Shown here: piece by piece, positions 1 through 7,374 of the stretch
Layout: each line of letters starts with the position of its first letter
How positions within the stretch are numbered: the stretch's first letter is position 1
NCBI GenBank assembly: GCA_021787505.1
Contig: JAJYLU010000074.1
Location: 1-7,374 of the forward strand
Reading direction: 5' to 3'
Length of the DNA stretch: 7,374 nt
From: Nitrospirota bacterium
Lineage (GTDB): Bacteria > Nitrospirota > Thermodesulfovibrionia > Thermodesulfovibrionales > UBA6898
Notes under the pieces: model-generated
Databases searched by the model: none
The model's input: the letters and a program-made list of their open reading frames with translations, nothing else
Told to the model about the DNA's origin: nothing
Translations under genes and position numbers: made by a program

Positions 1-8
1 GACAATGC

Positions 9-46
9 AAAAAAAAAGCGCCTCCTTAACCTTCGGCCTTGGCGCT
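9..46 (-). terminator. Intrinsic terminator after alaS
   Basis: Read on the minus strand, AGCGCC (46-41) pairs with GGCGCT (22-17). The stem has six base pairs and is followed directly by an unbroken U tract (positions 17-9). The 18-nt loop can form a small inner hairpin (GGCC-GAA-GGUU with two G-U pairs). It begins 16 nt beyond the alaS stop codon, so it ends the whole minus-strand cluster. The plus strand has no T tract after the stem, so it should work in one direction only. Confidence 0.88.
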
Positions 47-62
47 CACATTTCTCCAGACA

Positions 63-2696
<2,634 letters not shown>

Positions 2697-2750
2697 ATCC
2701 GCATCACGCAATCCGTCCCGCCAAAAGAGCGCCGCAGCAACATCCGTATG

Positions 2751-3230
2751 TCAACATTCTCCTTCTCCTTCGCGGAAATTGAGGTCTCCGAGCACCTTGC
2801 CGATCACCGCAGTAGGATACCCACGCCGCGCAAGAAAATCATAAAGTCTTTTTTTGTCTTTTTTCGTCAGATAATTTCCCATAGTCCTGCACTTTTTGTC
2901 CAGCAGTTTCCGGGCGTTCCTCAATTCCGTGACCTCGTCGTATCCGAGCGTCTGCCCGATCAGCTCCCGGGGGAGGCCCCTCTTCTGCATAAACTGCCTG
3001 GCGGCGCCATACCCGAGATGTTTTTGTTCGAGGGCCTGTCTTTTCAGGTTCGCGGCAAGTGCGGCGTCATCGATCAATCCGGTCTGTTTCAGGTAGTCAA
3101 GCGTGCGGGATACTATGTCTTCGGAGAACCCCTTCCTGAAGAGCCTCTCCCGCATTTCGCGCTCGCTTCTTCCCCTGTAGCTGAGGAGTCTGAATGCGCA
3201 CCGCTTCGCGTCACCGTCCGAATCTGTCAA
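2751..3230 (-). CDS. recX: Regulatory protein RecX, modulator of RecA
   Basis: RecX binds the RecA-DNA filament and limits its growth and activity. The 159-residue product is almost entirely helical and shows three family-type repeats: about 10-52 (AFRLLSYRGRSEREMRERL then GLIDD), 55-98 (LKRQALEQKHLGYGAARQ, RGLPREL) and 100-150 (ending FLARRGYPTAVIGKVLGDL). Length is normal for the compact members of the family. The start is TTG at 3230: an in-frame TGA lies two codons upstream, and the next in-frame ATG (REM, residue 26) would cut into repeat 1. No good Shine-Dalgarno precedes it. The first 20 nt overlap the end of pilT, so translation probably depends on ribosomes finishing pilT. recA is two genes upstream, supporting the functional assignment. 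Confidence 0.9.
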   Translation of the reverse strand: MTDSDGDAKRCAFRLLSYRGRSEREMRERLFRKGFSEDIVSRTLDYLKQTGLIDDAALAANLKRQALEQKHLGYGAARQFMQKRGLPRELIGQTLGYDEVTELRNARKLLDKKCRTMGNYLTKKDKKRLYDFLARRGYPTAVIGKVLGDLNFREGEGEC

Positions 3231-4359
3231 TTTTCATATCGTCGCCGGTCTCTTTCTTCGGCGCAGTATCGTCATACGTGAGATCGCTCGTCGACTGTAT
3301 GCCTTTGACCTTCAGCGCGAAATCGTCCGGGTTCGTCGCCCTTCTGAGCGCCTCGTCGTAAGTGATAAGGCCGGACTTGTAGAGCTGAAAGATAGACTGG
3401 TCGAAGGTCTGCATCCCGTAATGGATCACTCCCTGCGCGATCACGTCGGGGATCATCTTGGTCTTGTCGGGGTCGAGTATGCAGTCTTTTATCGTGGCGG
3501 TGGCAATAAGCACCTCGACCGCCGGCACTCTTCCCTTGCCGTCAGCCTTCGGCACAAGTCTCATCGAGATGATGCTTTTCAGCACCGAGGCAAGCTGTAT
3601 CCTCACCTGCTTATGCTGGTAAGGCGGAAATACCGAGATTATCCTGTTGATCGTTTCGGTGGCGTCTATCGTATGAAGGGTGCTGAGCACGAGATGTCCC
3701 GTCTCGGCTGCGGTCAGGGCGGTCTGGATCGTCTCGAAGTCCCTCATCTCGCCCACCAGGATCACGTCGGGGTCCTGCCTCAGCGCGGCCCTGAGCGCCT
3801 TGCTGAAAGACTCGGTGTCATTGCCGATCTCACGCTGGTTTACGATAGACCTCTTGTCCCTGTGCAGGTATTCGATCGGGTCCTCGATCGTCATGATATG
3901 GTCGGTCCTGCTGGAATTGATCGTATCGATCATCGAGGCGAGCGTAGTGGACTTGCCGCTTCCCGTCGTCCCCGTCACCAGGATGAGTCCCCGGGGCTCC
4001 ATGGCGATCTTCTTGATCACCTCGGGGAGCAGGAGTTCCTCCACCGTCGGGATTCTCATGGGGATTACCCTGAAGACAAGGCCTATCGTCCCCCTCTGGA
4101 TGAACACGTTGCACCGGAAACGTCCCAGCCCGGGTACGCTGTAAGCGAGGTCGATGTCGTTCTTTTTCTTGAACGTCTCCCTCTGGCCCGGGCTCATCAC
4201 CGAAAACGCGATCTTCAGCGTCTCCTCCTGGCTGAGCCTGTTGCCCTCCATGGGAGTAAGTTCCCCGTCTACCCGGAGGACCGGCTGCGACCCCACCTTG
4301 AGATGCACATCGGATGCGCCCATCGAATGGGCAGTCTTCAGAAGGTCGTTTATTTCCAT
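3211..4359 (-). CDS. pilT: PilT-family type IV pilus retraction ATPase
   Basis: This is a hexameric cytoplasmic secretion ATPase of the PilT/PilU branch, the motor that depolymerises type IV pili in twitching. The N-terminal PAS-like domain has the ASDVHL signature (15-20). Walker A is GTTGSGKST (130-138), the Asp box TIEDPIEY (157-164), Walker B DVILVGEMRD (198-207) and the His box STLHT (226-230). The total of 382 residues is longer than classical PilT (about 345) and similar to PilU. The place of the PilT AIRNLIRE motif is taken by TIKDCILDPDKT (289-300), and a polar tail of about 35 residues follows NPDDF (343-347). A good Shine-Dalgarno (GAGGAG, 4371-4366) lies 6 nt before the ATG. The gene starts 16 nt after recA and overlaps recX by 20 nt. 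No pilus genes are in the window, so whether it acts as PilT, PilU or an accessory paralogue is open. Confidence 0.93.
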   Translation of the reverse strand: MEINDLLKTAHSMGASDVHLKVGSQPVLRVDGELTPMEGNRLSQEETLKIAFSVMSPGQRETFKKKNDIDLAYSVPGLGRFRCNVFIQRGTIGLVFRVIPMRIPTVEELLLPEVIKKIAMEPRGLILVTGTTGSGKSTTLASMIDTINSSRTDHIMTIEDPIEYLHRDKRSIVNQREIGNDTESFSKALRAALRQDPDVILVGEMRDFETIQTALTAAETGHLVLSTLHTIDATETINRIISVFPPYQHKQVRIQLASVLKSIISMRLVPKADGKGRVPAVEVLIATATIKDCILDPDKTKMIPDVIAQGVIHYGMQTFDQSIFQLYKSGLITYDEALRRATNPDDFALKVKGIQSTSDLTYDDTAPKKETGDDMKIDRFGR

Positions 4360-4375
4360 GACCGTCTCCTCAAAG

Positions 4376-5386
4376 TCATTTCTTAAGATTTACCGCCTCG
4401 ATGATTTTTCCCTCTATCTCTGCGGCGACCGGGGCGTTGTTCCTCAGGTATTCTTTTACGTTTTCCCTGCCCTGGCCGACCCTGTTGCCGCCGTAACTGT
4501 ACCAGGCGCCGGCCTTTTCGATTATGCCCTTTTCGACGCCGAGGTCGACGATCTCGCCTTCCCGCGAAACGCCCTTGTTGAAGAGAATATCGAATTCCGC
4601 CTGCCGGAAAGGAGGCGCCATTTTGTTCTTGACGACCTTCACCCGTACGCGGCCTCCGATGACCTCCTGGTTTTCCTTGATGCTCTCGATCCTCCTGATG
4701 TCCAGTCTCATGGAGGCATAGAACTTCAGCGCGTTGCCGCCCGTGGTGGTCTCCGGACTCCCGAACATCACCCCTATCTTCATCCGGATCTGGTTGATGA
4801 AGATGACCGTTGTGTTCGACTTCGAGATGGACGCGGTCAGCTTTCTGAGCGCCTGGCTCATCAATCTCGCCTGGAGGCCGGGCAGCGAATCCCCCATGTC
4901 CCCTTCCAGTTCTGCCTTCGGCACAAGCGCCGCGACAGAGTCGATCACAATGATGTCCAGGGCCCCGCTCCTGACGAGCGCCTCAGCCACCTCGAGCGCC
5001 TGCTCGCCCGTATCGGGCTGCGCCACGAGAAGGTCTTCGACTTTCACGCCGATCTTCTTCGCGTAATTTACGTCAAGCGCATGCTCCGCGTCGATAAATG
5101 CCGCAGCGCCTCCGGAACTCTGCGCCTGGGCGATTGCGTTGAGTGCGAGGGTCGTCTTGCCCGACGATTCCGGACCGAAGATCTCGACCACCCTTCCCCT
5201 CGGAAGCCCCCCGATGCCGGTCGCAATGTCGAGAGTGAGCGAACCGGTCGGGATCGCCTGCACTCCCTCCACCGCGGCATCTTCCCCCAACCGCATGATC
5301 GACCCCTTCCCGAAATTCTTCTCGATCTGCGAGATGGCCATTTCAAGGGCCTTCAGCTTGTCCTTATTCATCTCCTTGGTCGCCAT
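4376..5386 (-). CDS. recA: Recombinase RecA
   Basis: RecA forms ATP-dependent filaments on single-stranded DNA, drives strand exchange and stimulates LexA-type autoproteolysis. Walker A is GPESSGKTT (71-79) and Walker B is DIIVIDS (144-150). DNA-binding loop L1 is around [10 protein letters not shown] (161-170) and L2 around [18 protein letters not shown] (205-222). The C-terminal domain ends at residue 336 with IIEAVNLKK. The protein is therefore shorter than E. coli RecA (353 residues) and lacks the acidic C-terminal tail. There is no intein. I chose the ATG at 5386, nine codons inside the longest frame, because GGAGG lies 6 nt upstream and [10 protein letters not shown] is a typical beginning. 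The start overlaps the end of thpR by 23 nt. I saw no recognisable LexA box directly upstream. Confidence 0.98.
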   Translation of the reverse strand: MATKEMNKDKLKALEMAISQIEKNFGKGSIMRLGEDAAVEGVQAIPTGSLTLDIATGIGGLPRGRVVEIFGPESSGKTTLALNAIAQAQSSGGAAAFIDAEHALDVNYAKKIGVKVEDLLVAQPDTGEQALEVAEALVRSGALDIIVIDSVAALVPKAELEGDMGDSLPGLQARLMSQALRKLTASISKSNTTVIFINQIRMKIGVMFGSPETTTGGNALKFYASMRLDIRRIESIKENQEVIGGRVRVKVVKNKMAPPFRQAEFDILFNKGVSREGEIVDLGVEKGIIEKAGAWYSYGGNRVGQGRENVKEYLRNNAPVAAEIEGKIIEAVNLKK

Positions 5387-5951
5387 TATTCCCCTCCAAC
5401 GGTATTTCAGCAAGGCTTGAATATTCCGCCCCGCCGGGTTTAAGTTCGCTCTTCATCAACGTCACTCCCTTTACCTCGAATTCATCAAAACTGACCGCCC
5501 GGAGTTCATCGAGTCTTTTCAACACCTCCGCCAGCCTCTTGCCGGACCTTACCCTTCCGATAGTCAGATGGGGAGAAAAAGGTCTGTCTTCCGGGGGATA
5601 TCCGTGTTGGGTCATCACGTCCTCCACTTCCCTGTATATATCCTCGAGGGGCCCGTACTCCTGGATGCCGACCCATATTACCCGCGGGTGCCTTCCCCCG
5701 GGAAAACTTCCGACACCGCCTATTGTAATATAAAAAGGGCGGTAAGGTGATAGTTTTTTGCGGAGCGCCCCGGTCATCTCCTCAATCTTTTCCTCCCCGG
5801 TGGCGCCGAGAAATTTCAGGGTAAGGTGAAGGTTCTGCTCCGGGACCCACTTTACATCGGCCCCGGTCTCTCCCAGACTCCTCATCATCTTCCCAACGGA
5901 CTGCTTCAGCGCCGCCGGAAGTGTCACCGCGATGAAACATCTCAGAGCCAT
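5364..5951 (-). CDS. thpR: RNA 2',3'-cyclic phosphodiesterase (2H family)
   Basis: ThpR (formerly LigT) opens 2',3'-cyclic phosphate RNA ends to 2'-phosphate and can join tRNA half-molecules in vitro. The 195-residue product has the two catalytic HxTx motifs of the 2H phosphoesterases: HLTL at 42-45 and HLTI at 128-131. It also has the typical opening RCFIAVTLP (4-12) and a [16 protein letters not shown] block around 34-49. The ATG at 5951 overlaps the upstream gene by 10 nt, and its Shine-Dalgarno is poor, so coupling is likely. The last codons contain the Shine-Dalgarno and start of recA, and the resulting tail (NNGDQGDE) is probably dictated by that overlap rather than by function. The cellular substrate of bacterial ThpR is not well established. 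Confidence 0.93.
   Translation of the reverse strand: MALRCFIAVTLPAALKQSVGKMMRSLGETGADVKWVPEQNLHLTLKFLGATGEEKIEEMTGALRKKLSPYRPFYITIGGVGSFPGGRHPRVIWVGIQEYGPLEDIYREVEDVMTQHGYPPEDRPFSPHLTIGRVRSGKRLAEVLKRLDELRAVSFDEFEVKGVTLMKSELKPGGAEYSSLAEIPLEGNNGDQGDE
5387..5397 (-). promoter_or_regulatory. recA Shine-Dalgarno inside thpR
   Basis: On the minus strand GGAGG (5397-5393), within GGAGGGG, lies 6 nt before the recA ATG. It is the strongest ribosome site in the cluster and decides the recA start. It lies in thpR coding sequence, about 30 nt before the thpR stop, so ribosomes ending thpR pass over it and could re-initiate on recA. Confidence 0.85.
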
Positions 5952-6430
5952 AGCCGAAGGACCTGATTGAGAAACCTGAGCGCCTCCAGGGATGCCTTCC
6001 TTTTGATCGTCTCCCTGTCACCTTTCAGGCTCATTCCCTTGGATTCGATCATATCCTTCAGAGAGACCGCCATATACACAAGACCGACCTCTCTATCTTC
6101 GAGCGCCGCGGGTCCCGCAACCCCGGTGATCGAAAGAGACACATCCGTCTCAGCCAGTTTTCTCACACCCTCGGCCATTGCGACCGCTGCCTCTTCGCTT
6201 ACCGTCCCGTGCTTTTTGAGCAGAGACGCACCGACGCCGAGGACGGACTTTTTGGACTCTTCGGAATAACTTACTACACCAAGCTCGAAAAAAAGCGAGG
6301 AACCGGGAAGGTTTGTGATCTCGTGAGAAATGAGCCCGCCCGTGCACGACTCGGCAACGCTCATCCTAAGCTCCCGTTGGACCAGCTTGTCGGATATCTC
6401 TTTGACGATTGTCAGAAACTCATTTTCCAT
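5942..6430 (-). CDS. pncC: CinA C-terminal domain protein, nicotinamide-nucleotide amidohydrolase (PncC-type)
   Basis: Members deamidate nicotinamide mononucleotide to nicotinate mononucleotide in NAD recycling. The 162 residues correspond only to the C-terminal domain of CinA; the N-terminal MoCF-like domain of full-length CinA is absent, as in E. coli PncC. Visible signatures are the AESCTGG motif (26-32) with the presumed catalytic serine S28, the GVVSYSEESKKSVLGV segment (51-66), HGTVSEEAA (74-82) and ITGVAGP (101-107). After AGP, where many members are Gly-rich, the sequence is AALEDREVGLVY, a modest deviation. The reading frame stays open upstream to 6943, but that part lies across pgpA in another frame. 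The ATG at 6430 gives the conserved length and overlaps pgpA by 19 nt. In older annotations this would be called cinA; its neighbour recA recalls the cinA-recA pairing of other bacteria. Confidence 0.9.
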   Translation of the reverse strand: MENEFLTIVKEISDKLVQRELRMSVAESCTGGLISHEITNLPGSSLFFELGVVSYSEESKKSVLGVGASLLKKHGTVSEEAAVAMAEGVRKLAETDVSLSITGVAGPAALEDREVGLVYMAVSLKDMIESKGMSLKGDRETIKRKASLEALRFLNQVLRLWL

Positions 6431-6864
6431 ATCTGCAGCACCAGGTTCGTGACCATGCCGGCAAGGATGTCGTCGGCCATGACGCCAAGCCCGCCGGACA
6501 ACTTCTTCTCCACCGTCCGTATGGGGAATGGCTTTAGTATATCGAAAAACCTGAACAAAAGGAAGGCCGCGACCAGATACCCGTATGTGTGGGGGATAAA
6601 GACGACAGAGACGAGATAGCCGATGAATTCGTCGATGATGATATGCCCGCTGTCGGCCTGGCCGATCGCCTTTTCGGCAGCGTCTGCCGCGATGATGCCC
6701 AGGACGGTCCCGCCGACGATCGTTCCCAGCAGGGCCGGGAGCGACACAGGGACCAGCGCAACAAAAACCAGTCCTGCAAAGCTCCCCCACGTCCCAGGCG
6801 CCACCGGCAGATAGCCGATAAACCATAGGGTGGCGATCTGCTTGAGGAGAGAACGGAGGCTCAT
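6412..6864 (-). CDS. pgpA: Phosphatidylglycerophosphatase A
   Basis: PgpA dephosphorylates phosphatidylglycerophosphate to phosphatidylglycerol in the inner membrane. From the ATG at 6864 the protein has 150 residues, close to the family norm. Conserved blocks are GYLPVAPGTWGS (17-28), IIIDEFIGY with D78/E79 (75-83), FRFFDILKPFPI (104-115) and GLGVMADDILAG with D131/D132 (125-136). The acidic residues are presumed Mg2+ ligands. Hydrophobic segments cover about 29-61, 80-107 and 133-145. The frame is open up to a TTG at 6933, but the additional 23 residues do not look like family sequence, and neither start has a Shine-Dalgarno. It is the first gene of the cluster. The cognate synthase gene pgsA is not in the window. 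Confidence 0.92.
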   Translation of the reverse strand: MSLRSLLKQIATLWFIGYLPVAPGTWGSFAGLVFVALVPVSLPALLGTIVGGTVLGIIAADAAEKAIGQADSGHIIIDEFIGYLVSVVFIPHTYGYLVAAFLLFRFFDILKPFPIRTVEKKLSGGLGVMADDILAGMVTNLVLQIWKMSF

Positions 6865-6872
6865 CGCAAGAT

Positions 6873-6899
6873 AGTATACCAGAACCGGCTTTCGCGCAA
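6873..6899 (-). promoter_or_regulatory. Possible promoter for the pgpA-alaS cluster
   Basis: On the minus strand TATACT (6878-6873) is a 5/6 match to the -10 consensus. The best -35 partners are weak: TTGCGC (6899-6894) with a short 15-nt spacer, or CATTGC with 17 nt. The -10 ends 8 nt before the pgpA ATG, so a transcript would start at or within a few bases of the start codon. The sequence is also in frame with an upstream extension of pgpA, so the match may be chance. Another weak -10, TATATT, is at 6950-6945. Confidence 0.35.
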
Positions 6900-6958
6900 T
6901 GCCTGACGGCCCACCTGCAAAGCACAAGAACAACCCATTTCATAAATATAACTTCACG

Positions 6959-6987
6959 TTGACAATCCGTGATTGGCTCCTTATGTT
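6959..6987 (+). promoter_or_regulatory. Promoter of the plus-strand membrane-protein gene
   Basis: TTGACA (6959-6964) matches the sigma-70 -35 consensus exactly. A 17-nt spacer leads to TATGTT (6982-6987), which matches four of six -10 positions in an AT-rich stretch. Transcription would begin near 6994 and give a leader of about 95 nt. The match is seen directly; activity is inferred. Confidence 0.65.
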
Positions 6988-7008
6988 ATTAAATATAGCC
7001 GCGTTTTC

Positions 7009-7019
7009 CCGGAATCCGG
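7009..7019. repeat. Perfect 11-bp palindrome in the leader (operator candidate)
   Basis: CCGGA-A-TCCGG is a perfect inverted repeat with a single central base. It lies about 15 bp after the predicted start of plus-strand transcription. This position fits a repressor site or part of a leader structure. In RNA only a 4-bp stem with a three-base loop could form, so a DNA-level role is the likelier one, if any. Confidence 0.4.
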
Positions 7020-7030
7020 CAGGCAGGGAA

Positions 7031-7074
7031 GAAAAGGCGTAATCCTTTTCCTGGTTACTGAACATTGGGGGAGG
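7031..7074 (+). promoter_or_regulatory. Leader with alternative hairpins around the Shine-Dalgarno
   Basis: GAAAAGG (7031-7037) and CCTTTTC (7044-7050) form a perfect 7-bp hairpin with a six-base loop. The same pyrimidine block, CCTTTTCC (7044-7051), can instead pair along all eight bases (three G-U wobbles) with the purine-rich GGGGGAGG (7067-7074), which is the apparent Shine-Dalgarno. The pairings exclude each other: the first frees the ribosome site, the second hides it. I do not recognise a known riboswitch or leader family. Confidence 0.4.
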
Positions 7075-7090
7075 CGTTGTTGAATTGCAT

Positions 7091-7374
7091 ATGACTCAGT
7101 CCCGATTTTTTCAGATATCTCTGCTCCTTCCTTTTGGGCTCTGGTGCCTCTGCCTGCTCGTCTTCTCGTTCACGTACAAAGAAGGCGCCGCCTTCATTCT
7201 CGACAATTTGTATAACGCGTATCGTGTGTTCGTCCCCTATCTCATCTTTGCCGCGGTGCTCTGGAAACTCGCCTACCATAAGCCTTACCGGTGGCTGGTC
7301 CTTATGGCATCCGTCATACCGGTCATATGGGGGATCTTTTTCGTTCTATTCTACGCGCTTTCGTCTTTGGTGAC
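7091..7374 (+). CDS. Unrecognised membrane protein, 5' part only
   Basis: The frame is open from 7091 to the window end, giving 94 residues with no stop. I do not recognise the family. The visible part is strongly hydrophobic, with three probable membrane segments at about 9-28, 47-61 and 66-91. They are joined by a short polar stretch with KEG and DNLYNAYR (30-45) and a basic turn, YHKPYR (62-67). The aromatic content is high (many F, Y and W). No catalytic motif is visible. The ATG at 7091 is 16 nt from the GGAGG at 7070-7074. An in-frame TTG at 7085 is 10 nt away and may be the real start, adding only two residues. It is divergent from the pgpA cluster and has its own promoter, so functional linkage to it is not implied. 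Confidence 0.75.
   Translation, partial: MTQSRFFQISLLLPFGLWCLCLLVFSFTYKEGAAFILDNLYNAYRVFVPYLIFAAVLWKLAYHKPYRWLVLMASVIPVIWGIFFVLFYALSSLV

Larger units (their letters stand above)
6865..7090. other. Divergent intergenic region
   Basis: About 226 bp separate pgpA from the plus-strand gene. The left part (6865-6933) is open in frame with pgpA from a TTG. The middle (6937-6996) is AT-rich and holds the plus-strand promoter and weak minus-strand -10 candidates. The right part (about 6994-7090) is the presumed leader of the plus-strand gene. No RNA gene or transposon end was seen. Confidence 0.7.

Noticed and set aside
2697..2711. TTG start of alaS giving five more residues (MRDAD).
   Set aside because: The internal ATG gives the conserved family N-terminus and a weak but spaced ribosome site; the TTG is not excluded.
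2697..2750. The recX-alaS gap as a site of a promoter or leader controlling alaS.
   Set aside because: I saw no convincing -10/-35 pair and no stable hairpin in these 54 nt.
3546..4929. A 14-nt identical word (GCCTTCGGCACAAG) in pilT (about 3546) and recA (about 4916).
   Set aside because: Both encode the LVPKA residues natural to each family with the same codons; two copies of this size are compatible with chance.
4154..5443. A 429-codon open plus-strand frame across pilT and recA, and similar long ones at 363-1343, 1428-2285 and 3421-4386.
   Set aside because: They lie antisense to highly conserved genes, have Arg/Pro/His/Leu-rich composition with no domain, and are expected from GC-rich codon use on the opposite strand.
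5710..5750. AT-rich stretch in thpR with TATATT and TACAAT on the minus strand as a possible internal recA promoter.
   Set aside because: No acceptable -35 at a normal spacing was found, and the bases encode the ordinary ThpR segment FYITIGG.
6431..6943. Upstream extension of the CinA-domain frame to a 333-residue protein.
   Set aside because: The additional residues lie across pgpA in another frame, are Arg/Cys/His-rich and do not resemble the MoCF domain that precedes this domain in full-length CinA.

Overview
The window holds a compact, co-directional minus-strand gene cluster. In transcription order it is pgpA, a stand-alone CinA C-terminal domain gene (pncC-like), thpR, recA, pilT, recX and alaS. 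It ends in a strong intrinsic terminator at the left edge of the window. On the right, a divergent regulatory region of about 226 bp separates the cluster from the start of an unrecognised plus-strand membrane-protein gene that runs off the end. All the sequence is bacterial, moderately GC-rich and densely packed. The gene order and protein style suggest a Gram-negative such as a Nitrospirota or Desulfobacterota member, but no marker here fixes the phylum.

Layout: 1-62 is the alaS terminator region. 63-2696 is alaS. 2751-3230 is recX, with a TTG start overlapping pilT by 20 nt. 3211-4359 is pilT, 16 nt after recA. 4376-5386 is recA, whose start and Shine-Dalgarno lie inside the end of thpR. 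5364-5951 is thpR. 5942-6430 is the CinA C-terminal domain gene. 6412-6864 is pgpA. 6865-7090 is intergenic, with a perfect -35 for the plus-strand gene, a palindrome and two mutually exclusive leader hairpins. 7091-7374 is the 5' part of the membrane-protein gene.

Functionally the cluster mixes phospholipid synthesis (PgpA), NAD-cycle salvage (PncC/CinA), 2',3'-cyclic RNA phosphodiesterase (ThpR), homologous recombination (RecA and its modulator RecX), type IV pilus retraction (PilT) and tRNA charging (AlaRS). Four junctions overlap by 10-23 nt (pgpA/pncC, pncC/thpR, thpR/recA, pilT/recX), and recA/pilT has a short 16-nt gap with a good Shine-Dalgarno, so most of the run is probably one translationally coupled transcript. 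This is mostly a housekeeping region. The points worth a second look are the switch-like leader of the plus-strand gene, the PilT ATPase placed between RecA and RecX without any pilus genes nearby, the RecA with no acidic C-terminal tail, and the apparently leaderless start of pgpA. I see no clear novel defence system, mobile element or CRISPR array.
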